Below, piece after piece: positions 61,862-64,000 of a stretch of DNA of 64,000 nt; the first letter of the stretch is position 1, and each line of letters begins with the position of its first letter. The position numbers were made by a program, and so were the translations under genes. This stretch comes from Chrysoporthe austroafricana. Taxonomy: Eukaryota > Ascomycota > Sordariomycetes > Diaporthales > Cryphonectriaceae. The notes under the pieces are model-generated. The model made no database searches and had not been told where the DNA came from. It saw nothing but the letters and a program-made list of their open reading frames with translations. The DNA lies in assembly GCA_001051155.2 (NCBI GenBank), contig JYIP02000006.1:1612001-1676000 (forward strand), in the 5' to 3' direction.

Positions 61862-64000
61862 CTAACAGTTTACGAAATAATAACTTTTTGCATTTGCTAG
61901 AAATTTACTTGCTTTATTTAGTAATCGCTTTTATTTTAATGCGCGCTTATTGCATTACGGGTTTTTTCGATTTCTTGGAATAAATAAACTAGTTTGTTCC
62001 AATGCATTTTCTGTTCGTAAATTGCATTTTGGCCTGCCTTATCTTTATAAGGCAATTACGATAATATTTCCCGATTCAGAAATTTCTTTTGCTAATAGCC
62101 GCTTTCGCTTTATTCTTTCTTGCAATTCGGCTATAGCTTTGCATTTCCGTTCGAAATTATATATTATTTCGTCCGTATTCAAGGCATTACGGGGCATTTA
62201 TATATTATAATAGCTAAAGTAATTTATCCATTTTATTAAATATTCAATTCTATATAGATTATATTTATATTTTCGCTTATAGCAGCTAATTATCTTTTCT
62301 AGCTTATAATATCGGTAGTTTTCCAAATATTTCTCGATATCCGGATTCTCTAGTATATTTACTGGGTTTTGGTATATAAGATTATATTTATAAAGATCCG
62401 TTTTAAAAAGGTTTGCAAATATTAATTATATTACCGAAATTACTGAATGGATATTTATATAAAAAGCCAATTTTAATTTATATATTAGGTTTCTTATTTT
62501 TCGAATAATTTAGAAAAATCCTATCCTTTATTATAAAAATTTCAGAAATAAATTACTTAGCAATAAATACCCGTAACCCAAGCGAATATATACCCAATTA
62601 TTTAGTTCGAAAACTATTTAGCAATAATGCTTATTATATTGCAATTTGGCTATTATTTGCATTTCGGCAATAAAAAGTTAAGCTTCTTTCTGGAAAACTT
62701 CTTTTGCTAAGAGTATTATATCCTTTATTTACTAGCCCGATAATAGATTAAATCCGAATAGCATTTGGCTAGCTAAATATTTTATAGCTCGGTTATACGT
62801 ATTATTCAGGTTAAATTATAATGCCGGTATTATTTCGGTTCATTCTGTATTAGGGTAAGCGATTATAAAATATCGAATTGCTATTTCAATTATTCGGTTT
62901 TTTATTTCAGATTGCTTATCCGTTTGCGGATACGAAGCAGTAGAATAAGCAAGTTTCGTTCCGATAGCTTCTTACAAATATTTCCAGAATTCCGATAGGA
63001 ATTTCGAATCTTTATCTGAAATAATTCTCTTAAGTATTCTTTAGCTAGTAATATAAAGTATCCGTAAAATAAGAATTGCCCAATTTGTTATAATATATAT
63101 TGTATTGCTTAATATAATAATCGTAGCTTTAGAATATTTATCCGTAATCGTAAGAAATATATTCAAGAATAGCATTTTAGCTAAAGCTTATATAATATTT
63201 ATAGATAATACTATCGGTAATCCTATAATAAAGTCTATAATAATAGTATAGAATAGGATTAATAGAAATAATATAAGCTATATTTCTTTTAAAGGTTATT
63301 ATAAGTCGTTTTTATTTTCGTTATAAGTTCGATATATCGATATATAATTACGTATTTTGGTATAGCAATATCTGATAACGAATCAATCCGTTAAATTATA
63401 TTATATACAGTTTATATTAAAATAGTATTTTCTATTATAAGCTTCTTTAATAAAATCCAATGCTATTTTATTTGGGATATATAATTATTATTTCTTATAA
63501 TAATCCTTAAGAAATAATAAGCTATTATAATTTAATGTAAAAGGTAATCGGGCAATTTTGTTTAAGTTTTTTAATTATTCGATTATTTTGGATTATAAAA
63601 GGTATTTTTCGTATCCTTTCTTAATACGCCTTTTTATTTCGCTATTTATAGATATTTTACTGAAAATCTGAATAAGTTTATTTTCTTATATCTTATCTAG
63701 AATGCCCTTATTATCAATAGATTTCTGGGTAAATAGTAATCTTGATATGGCATTTGCGAAAACGTTCGATTTTCCTAGTATATAATATGCTTTCAGGTCG
63801 AATTGGCTTAAATATTCCGAAACGAGAATTAGCTATATATTTGCTTTAGTCTTATTTATCGTATTTATAAATAACGAATGGATAATGCTAACTGTTATTA
63901 TATAATCGGTAAAGATATAAACTAGCTTAGCTCGATTCGATCTTATTATTATTTATAATTTTCGTATTAGCTATACTAAATAAGCTATTTCTAGCTTTAT
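61862..64000 (-). pseudogene. A6 pol, C-terminal part (RNase H end, integrase, chromodomain), partial
   Basis: It ends at TAG (61864-61862). The chromodomain is near 62170-62330 and the integrase core near 62920-63200. It continues past the right edge. Confidence 0.8.

Larger units (their letters stand above)
58912..64000 (-). mobile_element. Family A copy A6, 3' half, inserted in A5 pol, runs off right edge
   Basis: Minus-oriented. The window shows the 3' LTR, 3' UTR (683 nt), ORF3, the 311-nt spacer and pol back into the RNase H region. Moderately decayed, between A3 and A2. Confidence 0.88.

Overview
The window looks like a chromosome segment of a filamentous ascomycete (Pezizomycotina). 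It joins an ordinary gene-bearing stretch (about 1-7,730) to an AT-rich block (about 7,735-64,000) made almost entirely of nested LTR retrotransposons. The evidence is a HET-domain gene with a short fungal intron, Ty3/gypsy chromoviruses, and wholesale C-to-T decay that turns Gln codons into TAA/TAG and Trp codons into TAG/TAA. That decay is the mark of repeat-induced point mutation (RIP).

Gene-bearing part: (i) the N-terminal 296 codons of an amidoligase-family protein run off the left edge on the minus strand (1-889). (ii) A 2.7 kb region without a recognisable gene follows. (iii) An intact 336-aa disordered, acidic protein of unknown function ends in a PP1-docking-like RVRF motif (3612-4622). 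(iv) Tail-to-tail with it lies a HET-domain gene (7161-5158, minus, one 78-nt intron). It is complete except for a single in-frame TAG at codon 237, exactly at the Trp of the conserved HET YLWID block. The TAG sits in the loop of a small hairpin, so it is either a RIP-type nonsense mutation or a candidate for the A-to-I mRNA editing known in some Sordariomycetes.

AT-rich part: six copies of one Ty3/gypsy family (here family A, copies A1-A6) and one copy of a second chromovirus (B1) are stacked inside each other. A1 (+, LTR at 7946) is the outer host. A2 (-, 10077-38568, target duplication ATTTT) sits in A1 gag. A3 (-, 10129-20784, duplication AAAGT) sits in the 3' LTR of A2. B1 (+, 25349-32596) sits in A2 pol. 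A4 (+, 40484-50781, duplication ATTGC) and A5 (+, from 52943) sit in A1 pol. A6 (-, from 58912) sits in A5 pol. A1, A5 and A6 continue past the right edge.

Family A has a constant plan in every copy that can be measured: a 207-bp LTR (TGATAG...CTATCA), an initiator-Met-tRNA-like primer site 2 nt later, a 241-nt leader with about eight 17-18 bp tandem repeats, a gag-protease frame of 1145 codons, an ATGA stop/start overlap into pol (RT-RNase H-integrase-chromodomain, 1274 codons), a 311-nt spacer, and a third frame of 582 codons (ORF3) that I cannot assign to any family. ORF3 is exactly 1749 nt long in all four copies where it is visible. This extra gene, with the ATGA gag/pol coupling, is the best candidate here for something not described before. 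All protein genes in the AT-rich block are decayed and presumably inactive.
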